Both the position numbers and the translations under genes were made by a program. From an uncultured Verrucomicrobiota bacterium (GTDB taxonomy: Bacteria; Verrucomicrobiota; Verrucomicrobiia; Opitutales; Seribacteraceae), in contig CACFTI010000005.1 of the NCBI GenBank assembly GCA_902569115.1, positions 1 to 64,000 of the forward strand: DNA of 64,000 nucleotides, written 5' to 3'. The notes beneath the pieces are model-generated. The model searched no databases. It was not told the DNA's origin and was given only the letters and a program-made list of their open reading frames with translations. Every line of letters begins with the position of its first letter. The first letter of the stretch is position 1. Positions 9,764 through 18,800 of this stretch are shown here, piece after piece.

Positions 9764-11077
9764 TTAGAACTTCCGGTATTTGCCTTTAAGATGGGGGTTA
9801 GCCTCGGGAAGGTTGGCCACCTTCATTTTCTTGGCATTCCAATTGAGGCGTTTTCCGGGGAACTGACAGGCGACCACTCCTAGACATAGCGATTCCGCCA
9901 ATGGTCCGGAATAATCAAACCCGGCTAACGTTTTGTCCTTACCTTCGATAGCATCGAGAAATTGAGTGTAGTGATCCACTCCCACAATGTCAGTTTTGGG
10001 AAGATTTTTTACGATACTGTCAGGATAAAAAGTTGGCATCGAACAGTGAGGCAGAACCATACGTCCATTTTCACCCACGAATACCGCACCCTGCTTGGGT
10101 AACTCATCACCGTTTGGAAGCATTAAGTCCGGGTTGTTCATATGCCTTGGGGCATCAGAACCATCCCACCAGGTGAAGGTAAAATTATCGGTGGTGTACT
10201 TGGTTGGGTTAAATCCATAACGGACCATATTTTTCTCGGCGTGCCCGAAACCATTCGGTTCACGGCACTCCGCTTCGACCCACTTGGGATCTTTGAGATC
10301 CAAGGCTTTGAATGGGGTGTCGAAAATATGAATGCCCATGTCGCCAAGAGTTCCGCAACCAAAGTCCAGTAGTTTACGCCACTGACCGGGGTGATAAACC
10401 TTGCTGACATAATCATGTTTAGGAGCCGTGCCCAACCATAGATTCCAGTCCAGAGTATCAGGTATTTCTGATTTTTCTTTGAATGGTTCTCCATCATAAC
10501 CCCAGGTTTTAAAAGACCAGACATAGACCTTGCTCACCTTTCCAATCAGACCTTCCTGTATGTAATGTCTGGCCAAACGGTAAGCTTCTCGGGACTGGTT
10601 TTGGATCCCCATCTGGGTGGTTAGCCCTTTTTTGGCAGCAAATTCTGCCAGTTGACGGGCTTCCTTAAGCTTGTGGGTGAGGGGCTTTTGTAGATAGATA
10701 TGTTTGCCTCTTTCCATCGCATCCATGGTGGCCGGGTAGTGGGTATGATCGGGAGTGGAAATGGACACCACATCGATCTTGTCATCAAGTTCGGCCAACA
10801 TTTCCCGATAGTCCTGAAAAGCGGTGGCACTTTTAAATTGCTTCGACCAGGTGTCCATTTTGCCGTGAGCGTAATCGACATCGCAGAGTCCGATCACTTC
10901 CACATTGCTGTGTTTGGCTAGGTACATGGTGTCAACACGCCCTTTTCCGCCCGTCCCGATATGGGCGGTGCAGATCTTACTGTTGGGTGACTTGGCCCGT
11001 AAGCCTGAGGGAAGAATAAAAAAACTGCCAACAGCAGCTGAGGATTTGATGAAGTCTCTGCGCGTATTATTTTTCAT
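9764..11077 (-). CDS. Tat-exported Gfo/Idh/MocA family oxidoreductase
   Basis: This is a predicted NAD(P)-dependent sugar or inositol dehydrogenase-like protein of 437 residues. The N-terminus NTRRDFIKSSAAVGSFFIL is a twin-arginine signal, so the protein should be exported folded with its cofactor. The Rossmann segment has HIGTGGKGRVD (about 37-47). STPDHTHYPAT and YLQKPLTHKLKEA match the family's dinucleotide-side blocks, with QKP in place of the usual EKP. The C-terminal half is the typical alpha/beta domain, with WNLWLGTAP and WRKLLDFGCGTLGDMG. This exported subgroup is abundant in PVC bacteria and often sits beside sulfatases, as here. The substrate is unknown; a role in processing sugars released by the neighbouring sulfatase is an inference. 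Confidence 0.93.
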   Translation of the reverse strand: MKNNTRRDFIKSSAAVGSFFILPSGLRAKSPNSKICTAHIGTGGKGRVDTMYLAKHSNVEVIGLCDVDYAHGKMDTWSKQFKSATAFQDYREMLAELDDKIDVVSISTPDHTHYPATMDAMERGKHIYLQKPLTHKLKEARQLAEFAAKKGLTTQMGIQNQSREAYRLARHYIQEGLIGKVSKVYVWSFKTWGYDGEPFKEKSEIPDTLDWNLWLGTAPKHDYVSKVYHPGQWRKLLDFGCGTLGDMGIHIFDTPFKALDLKDPKWVEAECREPNGFGHAEKNMVRYGFNPTKYTTDNFTFTWWDGSDAPRHMNNPDLMLPNGDELPKQGAVFVGENGRMVLPHCSMPTFYPDSIVKNLPKTDIVGVDHYTQFLDAIEGKDKTLAGFDYSGPLAESLCLGVVACQFPGKRLNWNAKKMKVANLPEANPHLKGKYRKF

Positions 11078-11160
11078 GATGAGTAAGAATTAAAGGTCTG
11101 ATGGAATTATGAGTAACACTTCATTTATGTTACAAACACATAATTTATTATGAATAAAAT

Positions 11161-12447
11161 TTATTTAGCTAAGATGTTTTTGATTTCCTGCTGAGCTTTT
11201 GAGAAGTCAAAAACACTGTCCTTTCTGCTGTAATGCATCCGTTTGGTGGTGGTGGCTCCATTTGGATGGACGCTGGTCAAACGGATTTGATGGTTTCCAT
11301 CGCGAAGCTCCGTGATTCGGATTTTAAATTCATTCTCCGGACTGATCACAGTTGTCCAACTGGTGGCATCGTAGTTGTTATTAACCATGTATCCGCGCTG
11401 GCCTTTGTTTTCCTTATCATTGTAAGCAATCATAGCAAGGGTAGGGATGATGGTATCAATCTTTCCTTTGATTAGGATCGATTCCTGATCATGTTCAATC
11501 GTAAGCTTCTTAAATGTAAGAGCTGGATTTTCCTTTGATTGATTGCTGTCCCCGTTAAAGAGTGGATGCACCAATAGGCGAAGAGCACTGGAGTGGGTAA
11601 GAAAAGAGCCTTTTCCTTGGTTTTGCCATTCCTTGCGATAAGTGTAGTTTCCGGCACCCATGAGGGCTGTTCCTCTTACTGCCTCCTTTTTTGTCGCCAA
11701 GTTGTGGGGTAAAGATAAGCCGTGACCGAGTTCATGAATGGTACCTCCAATATAGACGGTGTTGAAACGGTTGAGTGTGAATGGTTCATACCCTCGGTGT
11801 TCCTTGACTTGCAGGGTTATTTTTTGGGGGTCGGGTTTCAGCCCTTCGATCGATAACCATTCCATATCAGCAGTGAAACATATTCCACGGTTATGATCCG
11901 CTCCCATTCCGTAATAGGGAGAATATATGGTAACTTTATTATCCTCAGTTTTGGATAAACCGCATACAATCAGCAGAGTCTCCCTGTCAGGGTCCAGACC
12001 TTTGGTTCGCAATGCTTCAAAAACCTCTCCCCGGATCTTAATTCCGGATTTATAACTGTAGGATTTATCTTTTTCCTTTCCCCTGACCTCATGGAGTTTG
12101 AGTTTTCCATTTTCTTTTTCCAGTGAGATCGTTACCTCGCCATAGCCGAGTTTTTTCATTTCAGTACGAAAGAAATTTTGAATATCTGAAAGAATGCCAT
12201 CCCATCTTTCGAGATGATTTTTCAGGGGTTCCCGGTCTTTCGCATGAAAGTAAATAACCCGTAGGGGTTTATCGCGAAGATCTGTGGTTTTATTGTTCCA
12301 CCTCTTTAATTGTTTAGAGATGTATTCTGCCTGCTCTTCCTGCGAAGAAAAAGTAGCCCAATCGAAAGAGTCGTTTGCCTTTGAATTTTGAGTGGCAAAA
12401 AACTGAAAAAATAGAAAAATAAAAATTAAGCTGAAAGGTTTAGGCAC
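11161..12447 (-). CDS. Secreted zincin-like metalloprotease
   Basis: This 428-residue protein has a signal peptide (about 1-24), so it probably acts outside the cytoplasm. The decisive motif is HELGHGLSLPH at 238-248, a HExxHxxxxxH zinc site (His238, Glu239, His242, His248). ALMGAGNYTY follows about 15 residues later, and its Met263 could form the Met-turn of metzincins. About 120 C-terminal residues look like a beta-sandwich. I do not recognise a more exact family. The apparent start codon at 12447 is GTG; no in-frame ATG gives a better signal peptide. It is 83 bases upstream of the Gfo/Idh gene on the same strand and could be the first gene of that unit. The protease call rests on the motif; the target is unknown. 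Confidence 0.75.
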   Translation of the reverse strand: MPKPFSLIFIFLFFQFFATQNSKANDSFDWATFSSQEEQAEYISKQLKRWNNKTTDLRDKPLRVIYFHAKDREPLKNHLERWDGILSDIQNFFRTEMKKLGYGEVTISLEKENGKLKLHEVRGKEKDKSYSYKSGIKIRGEVFEALRTKGLDPDRETLLIVCGLSKTEDNKVTIYSPYYGMGADHNRGICFTADMEWLSIEGLKPDPQKITLQVKEHRGYEPFTLNRFNTVYIGGTIHELGHGLSLPHNLATKKEAVRGTALMGAGNYTYRKEWQNQGKGSFLTHSSALRLLVHPLFNGDSNQSKENPALTFKKLTIEHDQESILIKGKIDTIIPTLAMIAYNDKENKGQRGYMVNNNYDATSWTTVISPENEFKIRITELRDGNHQIRLTSVHPNGATTTKRMHYSRKDSVFDFSKAQQEIKNILAK

Positions 12448-12550
12448 ACCTCAATCATGAAAAATATAAATACCTGTTTCGAGAATTTTATGAAGAGAGT
12501 TCACATATTTATTATTAAAGACTTAGGCTAATTTTAATTCAGATAATTGC

Positions 12551-12578
12551 TCTTGAAGGTTGCGTTTGGTCTTCAAGA
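12551..12578. promoter_or_regulatory. Inverted repeat upstream of the cupredoxin gene
   Basis: TCTTGAAG (12551-12558) and CTTCAAGA (12571-12578) are perfect 8-base inverted arms separated by 12 bases. They lie 21 bases upstream of the start at 12600, inside the divergent region 12448-12599. The spacing suits a dimeric regulator's operator, or a hairpin in the leader. No T run follows, so it is not a terminator. Confidence 0.35.
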
Positions 12579-12599
12579 TCATTTTAGAGGTAGGTTTTT

Positions 12600-14192
12600 A
12601 TGAGATTTTTATCCAAATATTTTGTTCTAGTATTTTGTCTCTTGGATTTCGTTTCCCTGCTGGCAGCGGATCCTCCCAAGGGCTTCGAGAAAGTTGATCA
12701 GGAAATTACGATCAGTACGCTGGAGGCACAGATGAAGTACGACGTTCAGAGTTTCAGCGTTAAACCCAACTCCAAGGTAAAAGTAATTTTCAAAAATCCT
12801 GATTCGCTTCCTCACAATCTTATTTTTTGCACACCAGGAAAGAAAAAAGGAGGAGATAAAGGGCAGGAGGTTATCGATACCGTGCTTAAACTAGGAGACA
12901 AAGGAGTTAAAATGGACTGGGAACCGAAGGGGCATCCAAGAATTCTCGCCAGTTCAGGAATGGTCCAACCGGGCAAGGAAACCGCCTTTTATTTCAAGGT
13001 TCCCAAGGTGGAGGGCGATTATCCATACATCTGTACTTTTCCGGGTCACTACCAATTAATGAATGGAATGATGGGGGTAACCAAGAAGGCCAACCCAATC
13101 ACGAATCTTACCTATAAATTGTTTCACGGGAAATGGAGTAAAATGCCTGATTTTTCCGAACTTAAACCGGTCAAATCAGGAACCCTTGCCACAGGTCTGT
13201 TTGATATTTCAATGCGTGAGGTTAATGACAATTTTGCTTTCGTTTTTAATGGTAAAATTGAATGTCCAAAGGACGGAAAGTATTCCTTCACCGTATCCTC
13301 GGATGATGGTTCTCAGCTCTTTATTAACGGTAAGATGATTGTTGATAATGACGGGGTGCATGGAAATCAGGCAAAAGCAGGTTCCGTCGAGTTGACAAAA
13401 GGAAAGCACAATATCGAAGTAAAGTATTTCGAACTCGCGGGAGGGGAGATACTAAGTGTTTCATGGTCGGGTCCAGGTTTTAAGAATAAACCTCTGTCCA
13501 AAACTGCACCTAAACCAGGACAAGTGGTGGAGGGGATGTTGATTGAAGCACCTGAGGGCGAAGCAACTCTCTACCGGAATTTTATTGACGGGGCAGGGCC
13601 AAGGGCGATCGGTGTGGGGTATCACGAGGGAGTAAATCTTGCTTTCGATGCAAATAATATGCGATTGGCGATGATCTGGCATGGTGAATTTATCGACGGG
13701 GCTCGCCATTGGATCGGAAGAGGGCAGGGTTTTCAGCCACCTGCAGGAAGTGATGTGATTCGCTTACCGGAGGGAGTGGTTATCACCGAATTGGAGAAGG
13801 CAGATTCTATTTGGCCGGGTTCAGAATATCGAACCAAGGAAATTGATTTTAAAGGTTATGTTTTGGATAAGTTTCAACGACCCACTTTTAAATACAGCCG
13901 AGGGGCAGTTTCGATTACAGATAAATCAGTCCCGATAGCCAGTGCTTCAGCCGAAAAACCCGGAATGATTCGCAGAATGCTAAAATTTTCCGGAGGGGAT
14001 CTTTCTTCCAATCTTTACCTTCTTTTGGCACAGGGAAAATTTCAGAAAGAGGATACGGGATACCATGATGAAGAACTTTTTCTTTCCGTGAAAGGTGGAG
14101 AAGTTCTGGCAAATGATGTAGATCTGCGAGTTCCCATCGTGTTCAAAAATGGAAAATCCGAGGTGGAGATCACTTACCGGTGGACTGATTGA
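12600..14192 (+). CDS. Secreted cupredoxin-PA14 protein
   Basis: This 530-residue protein has a signal peptide (about 1-23) and three parts. Residues about 32-160 form an auracyanin/azurin-like type 1 copper domain. The ligand His is in SLPHNL, and Cys, His and Met are in ICTFPGHYQLMNGMM. Residues about 190-310 form a PA14 domain (YSFTVSSDDGSQLFINGK, WSGPGF), a module that usually binds glycans. The remainder (about 325-530) is unrecognised, with a Trp-rich stretch around IGRGQGFQPP. A copper electron carrier joined to a glycan-binding module suggests redox chemistry at a polysaccharide surface (inference). The next gene begins about 32 bases downstream and is probably co-transcribed. A related cupredoxin domain ends the gene at 29205-31385. 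Confidence 0.88.
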   Translation: MRFLSKYFVLVFCLLDFVSLLAADPPKGFEKVDQEITISTLEAQMKYDVQSFSVKPNSKVKVIFKNPDSLPHNLIFCTPGKKKGGDKGQEVIDTVLKLGDKGVKMDWEPKGHPRILASSGMVQPGKETAFYFKVPKVEGDYPYICTFPGHYQLMNGMMGVTKKANPITNLTYKLFHGKWSKMPDFSELKPVKSGTLATGLFDISMREVNDNFAFVFNGKIECPKDGKYSFTVSSDDGSQLFINGKMIVDNDGVHGNQAKAGSVELTKGKHNIEVKYFELAGGEILSVSWSGPGFKNKPLSKTAPKPGQVVEGMLIEAPEGEATLYRNFIDGAGPRAIGVGYHEGVNLAFDANNMRLAMIWHGEFIDGARHWIGRGQGFQPPAGSDVIRLPEGVVITELEKADSIWPGSEYRTKEIDFKGYVLDKFQRPTFKYSRGAVSITDKSVPIASASAEKPGMIRRMLKFSGGDLSSNLYLLLAQGKFQKEDTGYHDEELFLSVKGGEVLANDVDLRVPIVFKNGKSEVEITYRWTD

Positions 14193-14224
14193 GAACGAAA
14201 CTAAATTCTTTAGATTTAATTGAA

Positions 14225-15712
14225 ATGAAAAACTTTAGCCTTATCTCTAGCCTTTTCCTTACCTTCTCTTCGATTGCCTTGACCGCCGACCCTGCTGATC
14301 CGTTGCCGGTTGAGTCTGATTATTATCCAATTACTACCATTCCTCTTCCGGAAGGAGAGGTGATTGAGGTGAGTGGTATCGATATCCTTCCCGGAAATAA
14401 AGTGGCAATTGCTTCACGAAGAGGAGATATCTTTGTGGGAGAGGGTGTATGGGGTGATGAACCTACGCCAAAATGGACTTTGTATGCTCGTGGGCTTCAT
14501 GAAACTCTGGGCATTTCATGGAGAAACGGTTGGCTTTATGCAACCCAGCGTCCAGAAGTCACCCGTATGAAAGACCGAGACGGCGACGGGCGGGCCGATG
14601 TATTTGAAACGGTTGCGGATGATTGGGGGATCAATGGAGATTATCATGAGTATGCCTTTGGCACCCGTCACGACAAGAATGGAGACATTTGGGTGGTGCT
14701 TTGCCTGACCGGGTCTGGAGGTGCCGATGATAAAAGTCCTTTTCGCGGTTGGTGCATGCGTGTAACCGAAGAGGGGGAGTGCATACCTGCCGGGTATGGT
14801 ATTCGTTCGCCCGGAGGGATCGGGTTTAACCATTTGGGCGATGTTTTTTACTGTGACAATCAGGGACTTTGGAACGGGTCGAGCTCTTTGAAGCATTTAA
14901 AACCGGGTGGGTTTCAGGGAAACCCCACGGGCAACAAATACTTTGATTTGACTGATGCACTAGGTCCCAAACCACCCGAGCCTGTATCCGGTAGCCGGAT
15001 TGAAATTGAAAGAAAGAGAGTTCCTGATCTCATCCCACCACCCGTTGTTCTTCCTCATGGAAAGGTGGGGAATTCTCCTGCCGGTATCGAGTGCGATGAG
15101 ACAAATGGGAAATTCGGTCCTTTCAAAAATCAGTTATTTGTTTCCGAGCAAACCCATTCAAAAGTCCATCGTGTATTTCTTGAAAAAGTTAATGGGTTTT
15201 ATCAAGGAGCAGTCTTTCCCTTTCTTGAAGGATTTGGGTCTGGTAACATCGTGGCCCGTTTTGCACTGGATGGAAGTATGTTTACCGGTGGTACGAATCG
15301 TGGATGGGGCTCACGGGGTAAAAGCTCATTCTCTTTTCAACGGGTAAATTGGACGGGCAAGGTTCCCTTTGAGGTTCACGAGATGCATGTGAAGTCCGAT
15401 GGTTTTGAACTAACCTTTACAGAACCTGCTGATGAAAAATCCTTGGCGGATGTATCTTCCTACACCATGGAATCCTACACTTATATTTATCAGAAAGGGT
15501 ATGGGAGCCCCCAGGTGGATGAGACGGCCCCCGTTATTACCAAGGCCATTCCTGGAAAAAATGGAAAGAGTGTTATTCTAACGGTAGATGGTATGGTGAA
15601 AGGAAATGTGCATGAATTGAAAATGCCCGGAATTCGCCGGAAGGGCGTTGACCAACCGCTTCTCCATGATGTCGCTTACTACACGCTCAACGAGATCCCA
15701 AAAGCGAACTGA
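14225..15712 (+). CDS. Secreted propeller protein, sorbosone-dehydrogenase-like
   Basis: The likely start is the ATG at 14225, which gives MKNFSLISSLFLTFSSIALTA as signal peptide; a TTG at 14189 also opens the frame but overlaps the upstream gene. The 495-residue product resembles secreted PVC proteins with a glucose/sorbosone-dehydrogenase-like propeller. Recognisable blocks are GIDILPGNKVAIASRRGDI, MKDRDGDGRADVFE with a calcium-type Asp repeat, IRSPGGIGFNHLGDVFYCDNQG, and SEQTHSKVHR. A C-terminal beta-domain follows (about 410-495). Cofactor binding was not verified, so dehydrogenase activity is uncertain. It follows the cupredoxin-PA14 gene closely. The two could form a dehydrogenase/electron-acceptor pair, because propeller and cupredoxin parts are also fused in the gene at 26854-31385. 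Confidence 0.82.
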   Translation: MKNFSLISSLFLTFSSIALTADPADPLPVESDYYPITTIPLPEGEVIEVSGIDILPGNKVAIASRRGDIFVGEGVWGDEPTPKWTLYARGLHETLGISWRNGWLYATQRPEVTRMKDRDGDGRADVFETVADDWGINGDYHEYAFGTRHDKNGDIWVVLCLTGSGGADDKSPFRGWCMRVTEEGECIPAGYGIRSPGGIGFNHLGDVFYCDNQGLWNGSSSLKHLKPGGFQGNPTGNKYFDLTDALGPKPPEPVSGSRIEIERKRVPDLIPPPVVLPHGKVGNSPAGIECDETNGKFGPFKNQLFVSEQTHSKVHRVFLEKVNGFYQGAVFPFLEGFGSGNIVARFALDGSMFTGGTNRGWGSRGKSSFSFQRVNWTGKVPFEVHEMHVKSDGFELTFTEPADEKSLADVSSYTMESYTYIYQKGYGSPQVDETAPVITKAIPGKNGKSVILTVDGMVKGNVHELKMPGIRRKGVDQPLLHDVAYYTLNEIPKAN

Positions 15713-15734
15713 GCTTATATTATCTTTGAAAAGT

Positions 15735-15768
15735 AAAAAGCCTTCCGGTTTTCCCGGAAGGCTTTTTT
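15735..15768. terminator. Strong bidirectional intrinsic terminator
   Basis: GCCTTCCGG (15740-15748) pairs perfectly with CCGGAAGGC (15754-15762) over the loop TTTTC. Five A precede the stem and six T follow it, so it can act on both strands. It lies between the convergent ends of the propeller gene (15712) and the giant protease gene (15812) and insulates both. Confidence 0.9.
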
Positions 15769-15811
15769 AAGACTGGTTATCAAGCAGTCTTACCTTTAAC
15801 TTTATCTTACT

Positions 15812-18800
15812 TTACTTCCACTGCATCCATGCGGTTTGAGTATAATCAAATATTAATAGACTCTCGCCCAAAGTATTTTCCGGGAAAAAGATCCAACTGG
15901 AAACTCCCGCGTTGTTCGAAAATACCATGTTCGGTAAATCGGCCGAAAACCATAGCCAACCTAAGTTTTCATTGAATAACCATGCCGAGCAGTTGGTTGG
16001 GCACACCTTAAGAAATGACCACCCCATGTTTGCTTCATAGATCCATCCGTTACCTGCGTCATAGAAAGTACCGATACCAGGAGCTTCGTACCATCCGGAG
16101 CCAAGCTCGGAGATGAAGCTAGTGGCTACCTTCTCTTCCGTTTTTGCTTTTGCTTCGGTTGTATCGTTGTCTGAGACAGATTCTTCAGATGTTACCTGCT
16201 TGGTTTGGTCCTCGCTTGAATTGTTGTTGGAAGTAACAACAGTGTGCTCTTCCTGTTCACCTGTATCTAAAACGGGTTCTGAAGAAGCCAACTCCTCTTC
16301 GGAATTCTCTTCTTTGTTATTAGAAGTAGTAGGTTTATCGCTATTCATTATCTGCTCTGATTCATTATCCGCAGAAGAAGGTTTATTACCTAGTTCAGTA
16401 TCTACACTAGATACTGGGGCCGAAAAAGGTGCCACTTTCCATAGCAATCCATGCTGATTTTCGGTGGCACTGAATTCGAATTCTCCCGCCAATTCTCCGT
16501 TCCTGAGTTTTTCAATCCAAGTGCTCAGATCCATCGCACCCTGACCCAATGTATCAGCGTATTTTGCTTTCAATGAATTGTCTTTCGTTTCGGTACTTAA
16601 CTCGAGGATACGCTCAGCGTTTGAAGCCAATACTTCATTGGCTTGGTATAGCATATTCACTAAGTCCGAATTTTGGCTTTCATCGAAATGAATGTGAATT
16701 GGATTTTGGTGACTTGCGATGGAAATTTGGAATGTGTTTTGAACTGATTCTTTTCCGTCGGACAGTTCGAGAATAATTTCCTCTAATCCCTTGAAACCTG
16801 GTTTTGGGAGAAAGACAAGATTTTCATCGTCGAAGTAGCAGGTTCCGTTTTCAGGATCTTTGACAACACTTAATGATAGTTCATCGTTATCCACATCTTC
16901 TACTTCTACTTTCATGCGGAAAGGGGTTTCCCGAAGACCGGATGACATCGTGTTGATTGACTTTACAAAAGAAGGTGCGTCGTTTTCTGAGTTTACCACC
17001 ATTCTGATTGTTGCGGTATTGCTATCTAGCATGCCGTCGTTTGCTTTAATTGTAAATTGATCCGTGCCATTGAAGTTCGAATTAGGTGTGTATTCGTATG
17101 TTGGCCCGTTACCCGTTAACTTGCCCATGGATGGATTTTCGAGAATGGTAAATGTCAATTCATTTCCTTCCGGATCAGATGCTACTAGTTTGATAGGGAG
17201 GCTTCCGTCTTCCTGCATAGAAAATGTGGAGTCCTGAAGAACTGGTGCATTATTTTCCTCTTTTACATTGATCGTGACTTTAGCAAGGTTGCTTTGCACA
17301 GTTGAATCTTTGGCTCTGTAGAAAAAATCATCCGTTCCAGTAAATTGTGGATTTGGGGTGTATTTCCAAGTGTCCTCATTCAGATGGCTTACGGTTCCAT
17401 GGCTTGGATCAGTTATTATATCAAAGCTAACATTGTCACCATCGATATCTTCTGCGGCCAAAGTGATAAGGGTGAACTGGTTTTGTTGAGTTTCAACAGT
17501 GAGCTCTTTTGCAACTGGTGCATCGTTTGTTGCTTCCAAGTTTATTATTATGATGCCTTCTTCGCTCGACAATTCGCCATCAGTAACTGTGAATCGAATC
17601 TCATCTTTACCATTGTAATGATTATTTGGGAAATAGAGTGTCATTCCGTTTTCTTCCCAAAGAAATCCATTTTCAGGGGATGCAGTTATTTGGATATTCA
17701 ATTCGTCGCCGTCTGGATCGCTATGTTTGAATTCAACAATGATAAATTCATCTTCGGTACCATTGATCTCATCCGTTCCAGCAATCGGGGCATCATTGAC
17801 TGCTTCCATGACGAAAATGACTTCCGCTAAATTACTCTCAAGGGATCCATCGGAGACCTTGAAAGTGAGCGAATCATTTCCATTGAAATTGGGATTTGGA
17901 ACATAATTAAGTTCAGATCCATTTCCGGTAATTAAGCCATTTTTGGGGCCGCTTAATATCTCATAAGTGAGTTTGTCCCCGTCTGGATCTGTTGCCTCGA
18001 GAGTGAAATCCACCACTTGGTCTTCGACTCCATGAACTTTTGTGTTGTGTGCAACTGGAGGTTGGTTTTCTTTGACCGTAAGATTGACTTCTACCACAGT
18101 AAAGGAGTTAAATGGATCATTGGAAGTAAACTGAATTTCTGCAAAATAATCTCCCACTTCCAAGTTTTTGGCATCTATGGTTAAAACCATATCTTCTTGG
18201 GAATTTCCCTCAACATTATCACTTAAAGGGGTTCCATTGAGCCATTCCGGGGTACTGCCAAGAGTTGCCCATGAAAGGGAGTTTGCAATTAGCTGCCACC
18301 CGTCGGTGCTTGAATCCCATCCTGAAAAATATCCCAAATCATGAGCCTTGTCTGAAACGGGCCAAAAGCTAAGATCCACGATCTTTTCATTTCCATTACG
18401 GATGGTGACCAAGGGGGATCCGTCCGTCCATTTCGATACAATTTTTCCGTTTAATGGATTCTTTTTTCTGGCATGAAGGGAATTTCCCTTGAAGGATTTA
18501 ACTTTAGCAAGGATAGGGTGACCCTCAATCAGTACATTACCCATTGAGTGCTTTGCTTCTTTATAGTTATCATCATGTTCATAAACATTGAGCTTTTGCT
18601 TGAGCCATTCTCCCTGGAGGGAATGAGTATTACTTTCATGCGATGCGGTTACAACGCCACCTCCTGAGAGGACATATTCTGAAACAACATTGCCGAGGCT
18701 TTTTGCATCCTTGTACGGATCAATACTATATACGAGAATCGAATCAAAAGCACTGAGTTCTTCAAGAGTGGGTGTGACCATAGAAACATTGATCATGGTC

